From positions 9,640,001 to 9,704,000 of the forward strand of contig CAMRHE010000017.1 in the NCBI GenBank assembly GCA_947044405.1: a stretch of 64,000 nt of DNA, written 5' to 3'. The stretch is from Leptodactylus fallax (taxonomy: Eukaryota; Chordata; Amphibia; Anura; Leptodactylidae). This document shows positions 10,801-22,893 of this stretch, one piece after another. Within the stretch, counting starts at the first letter, position 1. Each line of letters begins with the position of its first letter. Both the position numbers and the translations under genes were made by a program. The notes under the pieces are model-generated. The model saw only the letters and a program-made list of their open reading frames with translations, was not told where the DNA came from and did not search any database.

Positions 10801-12028
10801 AGGAATGAGATGTGTTCTAAGAGCATGAGATCAATAGTGGATGCTGGTGCAGGACCACAACGTGTGGACCATTCTCAGTCATGGATGAAGATATCGGACA
10901 TGATGGAGCTTTGCTTCCTGCAGAGGACTACCCCCATGGGTACAACTACATTACATGATTGTCGTCCGATGCAAATTAATCTGATTTGTCTCAATCTGTT
11001 GAAATTTTTGGATTTTTGGTCGTCATCTGATGATTATGGGATGATCGGCCGATCAGATCTTATAGTAGCGTATCCTTTCCTGCTTTCCACCTCCATCCTC
11101 CAGGACAAGGATGGACACAGGTCTACGGGCACTGGACAAAACCGTCAAATTTCTGTCTATAACAACACAAAATATATACAATGCAATTAATATTTAATAG
11201 CTAAAAAGTGCAAAACTTGTAAAAATCATTCATCTGGGATTGATTCAGTCTTGGCAACAGTAAAGACCCACTTGGTAAAAAGTTTGACCAATATAGTAAA
11301 AAAGCACAATGTAAAATAAAGGCTTTGATCTACATGAGTTTACAGTGCAAAGGGACAAAGGGGACAGCCCTGCTTTAACCCTATGAATATTCACCTCACT
11401 TAATGAGCGTTCCCTAGGAGATAGGGATGCTCTGTGCAAAAACATCTGGTGGGAGGGAACTGAAAGTTATTTAGTGCATGAGTGATCCCCTGGAGCTGGG
11501 TCTGGCTGCAGCAGCGGCGGCAGCAGCAGGAGATGTTCTGCCTCTGTGCAGGGCTGGAATCACTCTACACACAAGCAGCTGGAGGGGAGGGGGACTCTCT
11601 CATAATGCACACTCCATGCAGCTAGTGAATGACAAGCTGGATTTGTTGGGTGTAGCAGAGCTGAATGTCGCGATGTAGCAGAGCTGAGTTTGTCATTGAC
11701 CACAACATTAGCACCGTTGTGTTTTCTTTGTTTTATTTGTTGATTTAGCTAAACTCAGCTATCACAATGAAGAAAATAAATAGATTCCACTGCAGCACCA
11801 CCACAGGAGACGTGAAGCATTACACATTGAAATCGATGGCCAGTTTGGATAATGCCTAGACCTACTGGGTCTTACGTCTCTTGTAGCAGTTTTCCATTCT
11901 TGCAAAAACGTAGGATCCTATAAAAAGATTCCGCTCTATTAACAAATAATTTTTTGGTAGGGTATTTGAAAATGTGTTCACCACTTTTAATATTTGAGAT
12001 CTATATTTAGACATGGGGTCGGTGCTAC
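10801..12028. other. CADPS 5' flank, no gene seen
   Basis: No supported exon. Positions 11505-11531 carry a short imperfect GCA/GCG trinucleotide run. It would read as poly-Ala in a plus-strand frame starting at 11478, but nothing supports that as a gene. Near 11648-11692, GATGTAGCAGAGCTGA occurs as a diverged local duplicate and recurs near 47370, so it is a dispersed repeat fragment. Confidence 0.5.
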
Positions 12029-12246
12029 TTAAAGGAGTTGTCTCATTACAGACACTTATTCCCTACCTACAGAATAGGGATACGTGTCACATTGCTGGGG
12101 GTCACACTGCTGGGTCCCTCAGCAATGGGCAGATCAGGGGACTGAACGTCTCCCTGCATTGGGGCTCCATGCACTGCTATGGGACTGCTAGGACTGCAAT
12201 CTCTGGCAGCCCCATAGAAATACCTCTGATGGGACAAGCCTTTTAA
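12029..12246. repeat. T2-type MITE, 218 bp
   Basis: TTAA at 12029-12032 and 12243-12246. The left end TTAAAGGAGTTGTCTCATTA pairs with the right end TGATGGGACAAGCCTTTTAA, followed inward by ACACTTATTCCCTA. Same family as 44735-45055 and 57729-58106, here in a shorter form. Confidence 0.85.
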
Positions 12247-12648
12247 ATGGCAGTATTCCAGTTAAAAGCAGTTATTACCTTTGTATTAGAGCATTATAAT
12301 TGTTTCATTGGTGAGGTCTGACTACTAGGACCCCAAATGATCACCACAACAGGGAACCCCAGGACTCCTGTATTAACCAGTGACATGACCTGAGCTGGGA
12401 GGAGATGACTGCTGCTTTGGCTGAGCATGCACCCTGCTACTCCATTCAAAGTCTATGGTATTGATGTACATAGCCAAATACAGTCCCCTCTCTATGAATG
12501 AACCCTGCATTCACACTTTACAGTTTGATGTTGGAAACAGTCAACAAGCATGTTATCAGACACACACCTAATAACTCAGCTCAAGCAGCAACAGAAACTA
12601 TATTATCACCCTGCGGTATGTGCAGTGTAGGGGTCTGTGTAGCCTGTA
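12247..12648. other. Repeat-like fragment, no gene
   Basis: Contains GTCTGACTACTAGGACCCC and ATTCAAAGTCTATGG, phrases that recur in T2-type MITE interiors elsewhere in the window. Probably a decayed element without intact ends. Confidence 0.4.
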
Positions 12649-12776
12649 GGATAGTGGTCTGCAAGGTGTGGCTCTCCAGCTATTGCACAACTACAATTCC
12701 CAGCATGCCCTGACAGCGTGCTTGAAGTTGTAGTTTCACAACACCTGAAGAGCCACAGATTGCAGACCACTGCTGT
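12649..12776. repeat. hAT-like MITE with AGTGGTCTGCA ends
   Basis: A palindrome of about 128 bp. Left AGTGGTCTGCAAGGTGTGGC pairs with right GAGCCACAGATTGCAGACCACT. Inner arms are ACTACAATTCCCAGCATGCC and the opposing TTGAAGTTGTAGTTTC. Flanks CTGTAGGA and CTGTAAGG could be a decayed 8-bp duplication, which would suit hAT. Repeats with this end are widespread in vertebrates; I infer the superfamily from end style and flank. Confidence 0.75.
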
Positions 12777-12837
12777 AAGGGGTGCTAATGATGTGCAGCA
12801 CATTGTATCTTCATAGTCTTCAGGTTACTCTGATGTA

Positions 12838-13300
12838 CAATACTGTGCAAAAGGTTTAGGCAGGTGTGGATAAAATGCTTCCAATAATAGAAGTGTTAGT
12901 AATTTATTTTTGTCAATTTATAAAATTAAGTGAATGAAGAAAAGAGAAATGTAAATCCCATCAATATTTGGTGTGACCTTTGCCCTTTGGAGGAGGAGTC
13001 CTGGAAGTGATGATCCAGCCCCCCCAGATATAGCCCTGATCTCAACATCATCCAGTCTGTCTGGGATGATATGAAGAGAGAGAAGGATTGGAGCAAGATC
13101 TGTACTAAGTTCTCCAAGATGGCGGAAACAACCTCCCTGCTGAGTTCTGCCAAAAACTGTCTGCAAGTACCGAGAAGAACTGATGGAAGGCACTTCATTT
13201 TGTTAATAGCCAAAAATCAAGTATTAACGCTTCTATTTCTGAAAGCATTCTTACTTAGCAGCATTTTTACACACCTGCCTAAAACTTTTGCATGGTACTG
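12838..13300 (+). mobile_element. Internally deleted Tc1-like element
   Basis: Flanked by TA (12836-12837 and 13301-13302). Inverted ends pair: AATACTGTGCAAAAGGTTTA left, and TAAAACTTTTGCATGGTACTG right. Inside is only a short remnant of the transposase C-terminal part: the segment about 13020-13185 reads across shifted frames as a Tc1-like tail (DIAL, WDDMKREKDW, then VPRR). Most of the transposase gene is missing, so this is a non-autonomous relic. It belongs to a different Tc1 lineage from 62-1662. Confidence 0.85.
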
Positions 13301-13662
13301 TATTTAGCTGGAGTATTGGGTGTATGGGTTAGGAACCTTAAGAAGCGTTAATAACATGTATCTGGATGCAGGTATCATAGAAAGTAGGGATAGGTTTAAA
13401 GGAGGGGATCATAGAGGAGAGACACAAGTTTTGAGAGCAGAAGTTGTATAGAAAACAAACCTATAAGTATGGGGAGAACAGGACTGAGAATTATTAGCAG
13501 TAATAACAGACGGAGAAGTGTTAGTGATGGTCTGAGTAGAAGACATGTCCTGGAAGCCAAGGAGTAAAGGGGAAAGATGATGATGATGCGGAGGAGGAGG
13601 ACAAGTGTTTGGACTGCAGGCTAGAGCTGAAGTGAGCTGTCCAACAAACCCTGGGAGACATA
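13301..13662. other. No gene; purine-rich unique sequence
   Basis: Includes GGA/GAT-rich stretches (13560-13610). A phrase near 13640 (GAGCTGTCCAACAAACCCTG) recurs just beyond the neighbouring MITE at about 14050, so that MITE may have inserted between copies of a short local duplication. Confidence 0.4.
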
Positions 13663-14037
13663 CAGGTGCATCTCAATAAATTAGAATATCTTTGGAACGT
13701 TCATTCATTTCAGTAATTCAGTAATACAATCCATAATCAGCGTCTTCCATGATTGTGTGTCCTACTGAACCAGACTGAGGGACCATTTAAAGGCTTAGGA
13801 AACCTTGGCAGGTGACACTGAATTTACAAGACTGAACTTTTTTACAATATTCTAATATTCTTAGATTTTGGTTTTCATTACCTGTAATCCATAATCAACA
13901 TTTACAGAAATAAAACACTTGAAATAGAAGACTCTGTGTGTAAAGAATCTAGAAAATATAGGAGGTCACTTTTTTTGACTGAATTACTGAAAGAAATAAA
14001 CGTTTCAAAGATATTCTAATTTATTGAGATGCTCCTG
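13663..14037. repeat. Tc1/mariner-type MITE, 375 bp, intact
   Basis: Flanked by TA (13661-13662 and 14038-14039). The left end CAGGTGCATCTCAATAAATT pairs with the right end AATTTATTGAGATGCTCCTG, followed inward by AGAATATCTTTG and its mirror. No coding capacity. This end sequence marks a vertebrate family of non-autonomous Tc1/mariner elements. It is the intact counterpart of the copy split by the DIRS element at 49254-54885. Confidence 0.9.
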
Positions 14038-14289
14038 TAGCAGATGATGTGGGAGCTGTCCAGCAAACCCCGGGGGATATAACAGACGAAGTCCATGATG
14101 TCGGAGCTGTCCAGAGTGCTGAACCGATCAGTGCCCGCAGTCAGGAGCAGGACGGAGCTGAAGCCACAGCTTTGACATTATCTCTTGCTCCCCCTATGAG
14201 AAAGGGACAGTAACGACAATGTGTTGATTCAGGACAAGGATAGATCTGTATCTTCCTATATTGTAATATTTAGTTGGGAATCCTTCAAG

Positions 14290-14785
14290 TTAAAGTGGTT
14301 TCCCATGAACATAACCATATTTCATTGTTTAGACAACTGAAAGCAAAAACTTTCTGAAACTAGAAATAATGCAACATTTTGCAGAGTTGTAAAGATTTTC
14401 TTGAACCATCTTAGTGGTTTTTTTTTTGTCTCAGTCACTTGTCAATAGACACGACCAGGAACTTTCTATGGTCTAAGATTTGTCAGAAACACAACCAAGA
14501 TGTCCTTATTGTGGACAGGTTGTCAGACAGGGGCACTACATGTACGAGAAGATAACTTGGTCACAGTAAAAAAAAAAAAAATTAAATATTGGTAGCGTAT
14601 CAAAACAGAAAGTTCTTGGTTGTATCTACTGGCAATGATCAAGACAAGAGACATCACCACTAAGATGATAAGAGAAAATCTTTAAAACTCTGCAAAATTT
14701 TAAATTATTTATATTTTCAAAAGATGTTTAACTTTTAATTTTCTACAAATGTAAATATAGTTATGTTCATGGAAAACCCCTTTAA
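14290..14785. repeat. T2-type MITE, CCATGAACATAACCATAT family
   Basis: TTAA at 14290-14293 and 14782-14785. Left TTAAAGTGGTTTCCCATGAA pairs with right TTCATGGAAAACCCCTTTAA; inner mirrored blocks include GAACATAACCATAT and CAGGAACTTTCTATGG facing AGAAAGTTCTTGG. It contains an A-run at 14568-14580. A truncated copy lies at 26080-26361. Confidence 0.87.
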
Positions 14786-14965
14786 AGGAACGCAATGCAT
14801 AGAATGTTTTCTGTACTGTTTAATACAATCTACTGCTCTCAGTTATCAGCCATTGCAAACCGAATGTAGACATAATGTCCAGATCTATATCTGTACATGT
14901 GGGAGTAATATAACAACCTCTTTTTGTGAGCTGTAGCTTTTATGATTCTTCTAAGTATTTCTATC

Positions 14966-15380
14966 TTAAGGGGGTTGTTCAGGATCTGAATATATTTGAT
15001 ACTAGGATAGGTCATCGGTATCAAATCGGTTGGGGTCCAACACCCAAACTATGTCCTGATTAGCTATTTCAGTCATCAGAAGCCATATATTAAGTATATG
15101 GTGGGAACCAGCCCTGCTCCTATTCATGTGAATGGAAGTGCAGCTGCAGTTCCAGGTGCCACCACTACAGTGTATGGCGCTCTGTACATTGTATACAGCT
15201 TCTGATCCACACACTGTAGTGGTGGCGCCTGGAACTGCAGCTCCACTTCCATTTACTTACATAGGAGCAGGACCAAAACTGATCATCGGGATGGGAATCT
15301 GGGTGTTGGACCCCAGACAATCTGTTGCTGATCAGTATAAGTATCAATCAACATCAGATTCTAGACCATCAGTATCAATT
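14966..15380. repeat. T2-type MITE, second GGATCTGAATAT copy
   Basis: Left end TTAAGGGGGTTGTTCAGGAT at 14966 matches the element at 7279. The interior is palindromic: TATTAAGTATATGG, then CACACTGTAGTGGTGGCGCC facing GGTGCCACCACTACAGTG. The right arm is recognisable to about 15372 (GGGTCC, GATACTG-like and CAGATTCTAGACC motifs), but the terminal GGACAACC is lost. Right boundary approximate. Confidence 0.8.
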
Positions 15381-17090
15381 CCCTTCATATCCTATACAGA
15401 AACTTAAAGTATTATAGTCTGTGGATAAGTAAATGTAAGTAAATGAAAGGTAGATATGGGTCTTCCTACGGTTGTGTTCCTATTAGGAGTAAAAGGGGTC
15501 CTCTGACCACCATTCAGAGATTCCTGGACTAGTGTTCTCTGGATAGGTGGGGGTCTTAGAGGAAGGGCTCATAGCTATCAAGCATGTATGGCATATCTAC
15601 AGTAGTCAATAGACCATAAATTCTGCAGGCAGCATGTTATATATCAGACGCAGCTGATCAGATTATATCTACAAGACGCTCTGCCATTGTGTAAGCATAA
15701 ACAGGGATTTCTGGGACTTTAGCTGATGCCTATCCTTAGGGTAGATCATCAATTGAAGAGCGTGGGGGTCCAACATCCAAGACCCCATGGATCAGCTGTG
15801 AGAGATCGCAGTTGTGCTCAATGAGCGCTGCTTCCACTTTACAGGCCAGGTGATGTCATGTTCAGCGGTCACATGGAATGATCACAGCTCAGTCCCATTC
15901 TAGTGAATGATGATGAGCTGGGATACTAAGCACAGTTGACATACAAATGTACAGTACTGTTCTTGGAAGGTACTGAAGAGGCTGCAACGTACACCTAAAG
16001 CAGCTGGTTGGCCAGGGGGCCTGGATGTCCGACCCCTGCCCTTCTTTAATTGACACTAAGGATATATTGTCAATTATTTAGCCTGGAAAACTCATTTCAA
16101 GGGGTTGTCTTCTAGCTACACTTTATTTTTTTTTCCAGAAAGAGCATAAGTTTTATGTATGGGCTGTGTCTGGTAGTTAAGATGCAATACCAGACACAGC
16201 CTACTAATAAAAGTGGCGCTGTTCTTGGAAAAAAGCAAAGCATTTTTTTACTGCAGTAGTTGTGCAGCCATTCTGGATATTGCGTAGCTTTTCTATATCA
16301 ATGTAGTGATAACCAGGAGAATGTCTAAGAATGTGACGGAAGAGAAAAGCTCAAGGTCAACAGAAACAGCTCAGCAAATAATAGGCCAAGGTAGTTAAAG
16401 GGTTAAGTCGTGCCTGAACACCGAGCTTGCCTTTACGTGATATAATCCCATTTACCATGCTTGTCTGGGTTACTGACTTTCTAGCATGTTTAGCACATAC
16501 AATCCTCCTTCCCTTCCCTCGCTGATGGGTGGGGGTGTGGGGCTGAAATGGACGTTACTGATACAGTTTGACTTCATCCAGGTTTCCAGCTTGTAGGGAA
16601 GCTTTACCTTAAGGGATCACTTCTGCTGCGGAGCACATAGTCCTCCAGATGGTAGGGTACACAATGGATTTTCTGCCTGAGAACCCCTGACTTCTCTCTC
16701 TGTGGTATCTACAAAAAAAAAAATCCAAAAACCTGACACCGTACCTAGAAAATAACAATTTATCGTTTGCCTCCATTTGCTTTATGGCACTTGTCCCACG
16801 GTGCAGCTTTGCCAAGGTCGCAGGCTGGGCACAGGGAGCGGGCTCTAAGCACATAATAATAAATCTATCCAACCACCCATTCAACCACAGGTGACGGTGT
16901 CGTGTCTCAACGCTTATGGTGATACTAAGACCTGTTCTCTGCAGTTTTACATGGGATTGCAAGGAAATGTGCTGCATTATCTTAACCCTTTAATGACGAT
17001 GTGGGCTCTGGTCCAGGACTTGTAAGCTGCAGTGACAAGTTGCTGTGGAAATGAAGCTGTGTGACTAGCCATGCATCCTAAGAATACCTA
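15381..17090. other. Flank with decayed MITE pieces, no gene
   Basis: Positions about 15714-16110 carry MITE-like interior phrases (TAGATCATCAATTGAAGAGC, GGGGGTCCAACATCCAAGAC and the mirrored ATTGACACTAAGGATATATTGTC), ending in AAGGGGTTGTC near 16099. Positions about 16165-16202 hold a small hairpin (GCTGTGTCTGGTA and TACCAGACACAGC). The rest is unassigned. Confidence 0.5.
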
Positions 17091-17530
17091 CTGAAAGGGG
17101 TTATGTCTCAAAGAGCATTTATCCTCTATCCATAGGATAAGCAATTATTGGGGGTCTGACCACTGAGACCACACCAATCTTGAGAACAGGTTACCCAAGT
17201 TGTGCATATAGCCTGAATGTAGCCGCTGGCTGATTTCGATATGCCCCTACTGGACAGGGTACATCCGCTCTCCCATTTACTTCAATAGGAGCACCAGAGA
17301 TAGTTGAGTGCTATACTTCAGCTATCTCCAGCGCTCCCATTGAAATGATTGGGAACTCAGATGTGTCCAGTCCAGCAAGGGGCAAGTCTACATTCATCCA
17401 GCAGCTACAGTGCAAATCAGGATTAAAAGACCCCTGTTCTCAGGATCGGTGGGGGTCTCAGTAGTTGGACCCCAAGCGATCAGCAATTGGGGCAGTGGAT
17501 AAATATTTCTGGTGTCATAACCCCTATAAC
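17091..17530. repeat. TTAA-type MITE, AAAGGGGTTATG family
   Basis: Left end CTGAAAGGGGTTATGTCTCA pairs with right end GTCATAACCCCTATAAC. Subterminal ATTTATCCTCTATCCAT mirrors CAGTGGATAAATATT, and the centre has GCTATCTCCAGCGCTCCCAT facing ATGGGAGC...GGAGCACCAGAGATAG. Terminal TTAA is eroded on both sides. A left-arm fragment of the same family lies at 19768-19900. Confidence 0.78.
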
Positions 17531-19190
17531 ATACCCCATAAGTAAATTCTGAGCAAATAGAAGGGAACTCTGCCCTGTTCTGGACTTTTATCATGTAACC
17601 AGGGTAGGGAAAGCAACTTTCTGGGGGGGATTTATTAAAGAGGTCTAAAAGCAAAACTGTCTTAGTGTAAGTTCACACACATCCCAACTCTGTCATTAGT
17701 CAGGAGCAGATTTTTTTCCTCTAGCTGATTTTTCTGCGTCATGATCTATCTTCAGGTGGATTCCTCCTTGCAAAACTCATTGAAATGAATGAGTGTTGCA
17801 AAACAAACCTCTAACATTTTTTGCAGCGGTTTTTAGAACGGTTTTTGCAATGTTTTTAGTCTTGTCCCATTTTACGCTTACTTTTTTTATTTACTGTTTT
17901 GCTCAGTTACGACTACATCCGATTTGAGGTGGGGATCACCAAGGACCCTGTATTGTTGTACTGGAAGTAAATGAAGGCATTTTCCACTGACCGGCCCCCT
18001 GGAGAGATAACATGGCGTTCCCAAGGTCATGAAGACATTGCATTCATATTGAATTAGAATCTCGGTAGTTGGTAAAAATGAAAGGACAGCAGTTTTATCC
18101 AGGTTTGACATTGCGCGCACTCTACAGAGCGGCGAGACGATTGTGGAAAACAGAGCTGACTCCACAGTGTGAAGAGAAAAACCCCAAACCCAGTGTACAG
18201 TATATTCAATGTGTTTCATCTGAATATGTATGTAACAAAGACATAAGTCCTGTGTATGGTATGTATGATATACAAAAAAACGGACCTGGGTTTTGCTAAT
18301 TAGAGAGATGCAAAGCGCAAAACGGCTGTGGAAAAACATCCATTTTTCTTGACTGTCTTTCACCCAAGGGGCACCCATTTTCACGGATCCTACATACATT
18401 GCAGGGAGGGATTCATGAAAATGGCTGAAAATAGGACATGACCTATATTTTGAAAATAACAGTCATGGGAATAGCCCCCATTCACTGACAGTGACATCCA
18501 TTTTTTTAACTTTAAGTTTTCACCATCATGTGAAGGTAACCCGAGGGCTTATTAACATGACAGTGAAAAATGGACATGTGATGGCTGTTTTAGCAATGGC
18601 CGTTACTCATCCGTTTTGAAAACACATTGAATTCAATGTGTCTATTCACATGTCCGTTTTTTTGACAGTCTGTTTTTTATGGCTTTCAAAAAAACCTGAC
18701 ATGCACTATCTTTGTCTATGAAAATGGATATAAATAGTGGCATCTGAATAGACCTATTGAAAATCATGGGTTCTATAATAGTCATGCGTTGTATAGCCAT
18801 TATTCACTGCCATATGGCATCTGAACATTAGGGCTGTGAAAAACGCACAGCTGTGTGCATAAGGCCTTATAGTATCCACAGGATAGGTGATGATAATCTC
18901 TAATAATTGGAGTTCCCACCACTTGGACCCTCACCAATCCAGTTTAAATGGAGCCGTGGTCAAGCATGAGTAGTACAGTTTCATCCAAAGTCTATGGAAC
19001 TGACAGAGAAAGCCATAACATAACTTGGCTGTTTCAATTGGCCCCTTAGACACTGAGGGGCAGATTCATCAAGACTAGTTCCTTGTATTTTTTGTTGTCT
19101 GCTGTGAAAAGCAATGGATAAAGCTGAAGTCCAGTTCTGTCTAGTGTCCAGCCATGATTGTTACACATGAGACTCTTCATTATGCCTGGT
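17531..19190. other. Flank with dispersed low-copy repeats
   Basis: No gene. Positions 18290-18870 contain repeated phrases such as AAAACGG, GCCCCCATTCACTGACAGTG and GACATGTGATGGC with loose inverted symmetry, probably one or two decayed palindromic elements. Positions 18880-19045 resemble MITE interiors (CCACAGGATAGGTGATGATA, ACTTGGACCC). Confidence 0.45.
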
Positions 19191-19440
19191 CAGGCTATGT
19201 TCACATCTATACCAAAGTCTCTATTGGAGACTCCATCGCAGTGTACACCTGAAAATTGGCGGAGAAAAAGTTCTGTACTGAGGACTTTTTCCTCTGCTGT
19301 TTCCATTTTAAAATGACAGACACTCGATAGATCCCATTATAGTCAACGGGGTCCATTTTTTGTACGTTCCGCCTGTCCATTGTTCTGTTCCTCCAATGGA
19401 TCAGAATAACAGTTAGGCAATGCTAGTGTGAACCTAGCGT
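19191..19440. repeat. Palindromic MITE with AGGCTATGTTCACATC end
   Basis: Left CAGGCTATGTTCACATCTAT pairs with right TGCTAGTGTGAACCTAGC. Internal GATCCCATTATAGTCAACGG parallels blocks in the elements at 1987, 25180 and 56415, so these four form one diverged family. No coding capacity. Confidence 0.7.
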
Positions 19441-20699
19441 TAGAGGTCCGACAAAAATACTGTGAAATCCTGCCTAATTGGCTAAGCCCGATCCCCGCCA
19501 TCAGTCTCCAGCTTGTTGAGTAACACCTTAGTTTTCTGCAGGGTTTCTACAAGACTGTGTTAAGATCTTGCAGAAAATTCTGCAGACCGACAAACAGTGA
19601 TGGGGAATACATTCCTTGTTTAATTCTAGCATTCATTTCTAGGTTTAGTGTCACTTTAATAAAATATGGGGTCTTTTACTTTACATTATTTAATCGTTGC
19701 AAAACTGCTCTCTAATTATCAACTGAGAGTGTGATCCAATCCATATATTATAGAAGCTGTCTGAATTAAAGGGGCTATGCCATGGAAATTATTTATCCTT
19801 TATCCATATGACTGATGGAAGCATTCGTTTCAATGGGAGCAGAGGAGATAGCCAAGGCTACTTCCAGCACTCTTATGGAACTGAGTGTGGGGGGGCCAAA
19901 TCGTCTATATCTACTGCTACATTCTCATTGGGAGAGAATACTGTATATACCTCCATTCTTGGGCTTGGTAGGAGTCTCTACTTTCTACACTGCTTCCAGA
20001 TTCTGTTTCTCTGTGACCAGCAAGGCTAAATTCACATCTGCATTGGAACCTTCATAGGATTCTGTCTAAAATCCCATCTGAAATCAATGGAGAGAAAAAT
20101 CCAAGAGTCCAAAACATACATGTAGTCTGACAAGGGCCCCGCCATAACTACATGATTGATATGATAGATCAGATATATACTGGTTTTTAGTGATTGATAT
20201 ATTTACTTATTGTTTGGTTAATATTGATGCACAAATTTATTGTTTTTAGTATTGTTGAAATCCATCCTTTTATTACATAGTTTGGGTATAAGAATGAAAT
20301 TCCTATCTTATAATATTCCCAGTTATTCCAAGTTTGGGGTAACTTTTTGATTTTGATTTTATTCAGTTGTTGCCTTGCACAGCTGCTTGGTTGGCGTGGG
20401 GTGATATGTCACCAATACAGTATTTAATCCAAGAAAAACCTTTTACAGTATGTCATCAATCTCTGTCTGCCTCCAGTTGCCACTAGGGGGAATTTACTGA
20501 GAATGGGTTTATCTAACTTTCATTGAACTCTATGTTCTGTACATTCCAAAATAGTAGGACGACTTTTCATGGGTGGCAGAACCATCGGGTGTAGAATTCA
20601 AGGAATTTTGCTGCCTGAGATGGATTGAGATGTTATATATGTTTCAAGCTATACATAGCAGAAAAGGGCTTGAGCTTTCATAGGTTTGATTGAAAGGGC
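19441..20699. other. Flank, one T2 fragment, no gene
   Basis: Positions 19768-19900 start TTAAAGGGGCTATGCCATGG and continue with TTTATCCTTTATCCAT, a truncated left arm of the 17091 family. The remainder shows no recognised feature. Confidence 0.5.
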
Positions 20700-21045
20700 T
20701 GAAAAGAAAATCAACCCCAGCAGGAACCGGAGGAATCGGAGTTATTGGAATACCATTATCTGTGATTGTTAGGTCAAGCAGGGAAGTAGATAGAGGATGG
20801 GAAAATTATAATTTTAGTTTTGTCCATATTGAATTTTAAATAACAAGAAGACATGAAAGATGAGATAGCTGCAAGCCGGTCGGAAACATGAGTCAATAGA
20901 GATGAGAGGTTAGGAGCTGGGAGATGGATCTCCGTAACATCAGTGTATAAATTATAGTGAACGCCGAGGGAACAAATAAACTGACCATAGGTGGAAACTA
21001 GCGGAGTCCTGTGGCTGTGGAGGACACTGAAGCAGAAGTGCACCT
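20700..21045 (-). mobile_element. L2-like LINE fragment (reverse transcriptase part)
   Basis: The minus strand from 21043 to 20774 reads LGVHYNLYTDVTEIHLPAP, matching the reverse-transcriptase active-site region of L2/CR1-clade LINEs, where the usual core is YADDTQ; here the second catalytic Asp is replaced (YTDVTE). It continues SSFMSSCYLKFNMDKTK, typical of the segment following the active site in L2. Only this short piece is recognisable; both ends are lost. Dead copy. Confidence 0.75.
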
Positions 21046-21925
21046 TAAGGAATCCGTATACATTAATGTCTGTCTATTTCGGTGGAACCATCCATCTAAT
21101 GTTTATAGGGGTGTCCTAACTTTTCCCTGATGGCAGAATATGGACTGTTGGGTTTCAACATGGTCAATCCTTTAAGGAAAATATGTCACACCAAGACCCC
21201 CTAGCTGTGGTTTACTTCCATCTCCCCATTCAGAACACATGCATGCTTGGACAAGCTTGGCATGGATGTTTATGGTTGGGGGTGGAAGGAATAGCTGTCG
21301 ACTGGAATGTGTAATAGATTAGTGCACCCTTGTGCTAAGTAACCTGGTGGTTTTGTCCATATACACAGGATATATATTGTAATAAACCTAAAAATTTCAC
21401 ACAACCAACACCACAAATCCCCAAATAATTGGAATCTTTTAATAATAATTTAATTCTTTCTTAATAAACTTCAGTAATTATTTTTGTGTGTAGATAATGA
21501 CATGCAAAATTACAAAAAAAACTGCCAACGTTTTTAAAAACTATGTTCCACCCAAAGTAATTTTTTTTTTAATGGCACATCCCCTTTAAGAAGGGTTTTC
21601 TGCATTGAGTGATCAGTTTTTGTAGCAGTACCCATTGGAAATAAATTGGCTTCTGAGACCCCCGGTGATCAGATGTAATCTGTGTGGAACTCAGGGATCA
21701 AGTGATCAATTTCCCTGCAGCGCCTCCAAAGGGGAAATGGGACATTACATGTAGCTTATTAAAATCACTGGGATTTTCATTAAACATACTGATGCGCCAG
21801 GTCCTCCAGAGAAAAAAACTCTTCTCAGCAAGGAGGAATGTTATGAATCGGGCAATCCCCTCTATTAAAGGGGTTGTGCAGGCTCTTTAAATTTTTAACC
21901 AAAAGTTTAAAATATAAATATACAT
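21046..21925. other. Flank with repeat scraps, no gene
   Basis: A T2-like end occurs at about 21868 (ATTAAAGGGGTTGTGCAGGC) and a mirrored one near 21575-21590 (CACATCCCCTTTAAG). They may be the ends of separate truncated elements. No exon seen. Confidence 0.45.
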
Positions 21926-22067
21926 GGGAGTGACTAAGGAGGCGTTATACTATGTGGGAGTCACTGAGGGGGCATTATACTTTGTGTAGGCCACTTAAGT
22001 GCATAATACTAAGTGGGGACACCTAGGGGACGTTATACTATGAGATGGGAACTAAGGGAGTTATACA
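21926..22067. repeat. Short tandem array, about 30-bp unit
   Basis: Five diverged copies of a unit like GGGAGTCACTGAGGGGGCAT followed by TATACTATGT, starting at 21926, 21956, 21986, 22015 and 22044. Confidence 0.85.
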
Positions 22068-22893
22068 CTGGGAACTATACACACACTTATCTGTCTTTGT
22101 ATCCTCTGAAATTTGGGAGATATGTCTAAATGGTGATCATGGTGGGGGGGGGAGCATTAATGAAACCTTTGCATTGGGTCTTGGTCATGATAATTTTGTT
22201 AAAAGTGAATTTTTCAAATTTAATTTTAAGAATTGCCTTCGATGAAGTGCAAAAATTTGCTATTCAACTGCTTTTGTTGGACTATTCAGCTACAATTACA
22301 TGGCAACGTCTAGACACTTGACATAAAGATTTCACTATCAATAATGATACTGAATGTGCTTGTACAGAAATACAACAGGTTTGGATTTCTGTCACCTGTT
22401 TACGTGCGTAATCTAGATACAGATCTAGATACAACTATGAGGATCTCAGTATTTTGGATTACAGCAGCATTGTAGGGTAACCTTCTGCCCAAAAAATTAG
22501 AACACTGGGAAGGGCGGACTGGAAAGCAAAAAACAGTGATAGGGCAGTGATGGGTCGTAGACTAGTCCATTTTGTCTATTTTAAGTTTTGTATAGGGTTG
22601 TGGCATCAAGACAACTCCCTTCCATTCTGGCCGGGTTTAGGATCGATGACCATCAGTGATCAGCTGATATATTATAAGTATTTCGACCATCTTCAGCGGC
22701 TTTGAGCTGAGACTGACAGGAGGCGATGCTGAGAACGAGGAGACTTCTGATGGACCTTTACACAATTTACTGATCTGTATCTCTCCATGTAATTTAATTT
22801 TTCCGTGTGAATCTGAGCTGTTCTCGCACAGACTCCAGGTTGTATATAATGCATACACAGTCAGTGTAGACTGGTGAGATACACAATGCCACC
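22068..22893. other. No feature recognised
   Basis: Unassigned sequence. A G-run occurs at 22140-22150. No exon or intact repeat found. Confidence 0.4.

Noticed and set aside
11478..11678. Plus-strand ORF with poly-Ala tract near the CADPS promoter
   Set aside because: Short GCN trinucleotide run in a small frame with no homology or splice context; most likely a chance ORF.
17887..18399. 170-residue minus-strand ORF
   Set aside because: No recognisable domain and it overlaps decayed repeat sequence; treated as chance.
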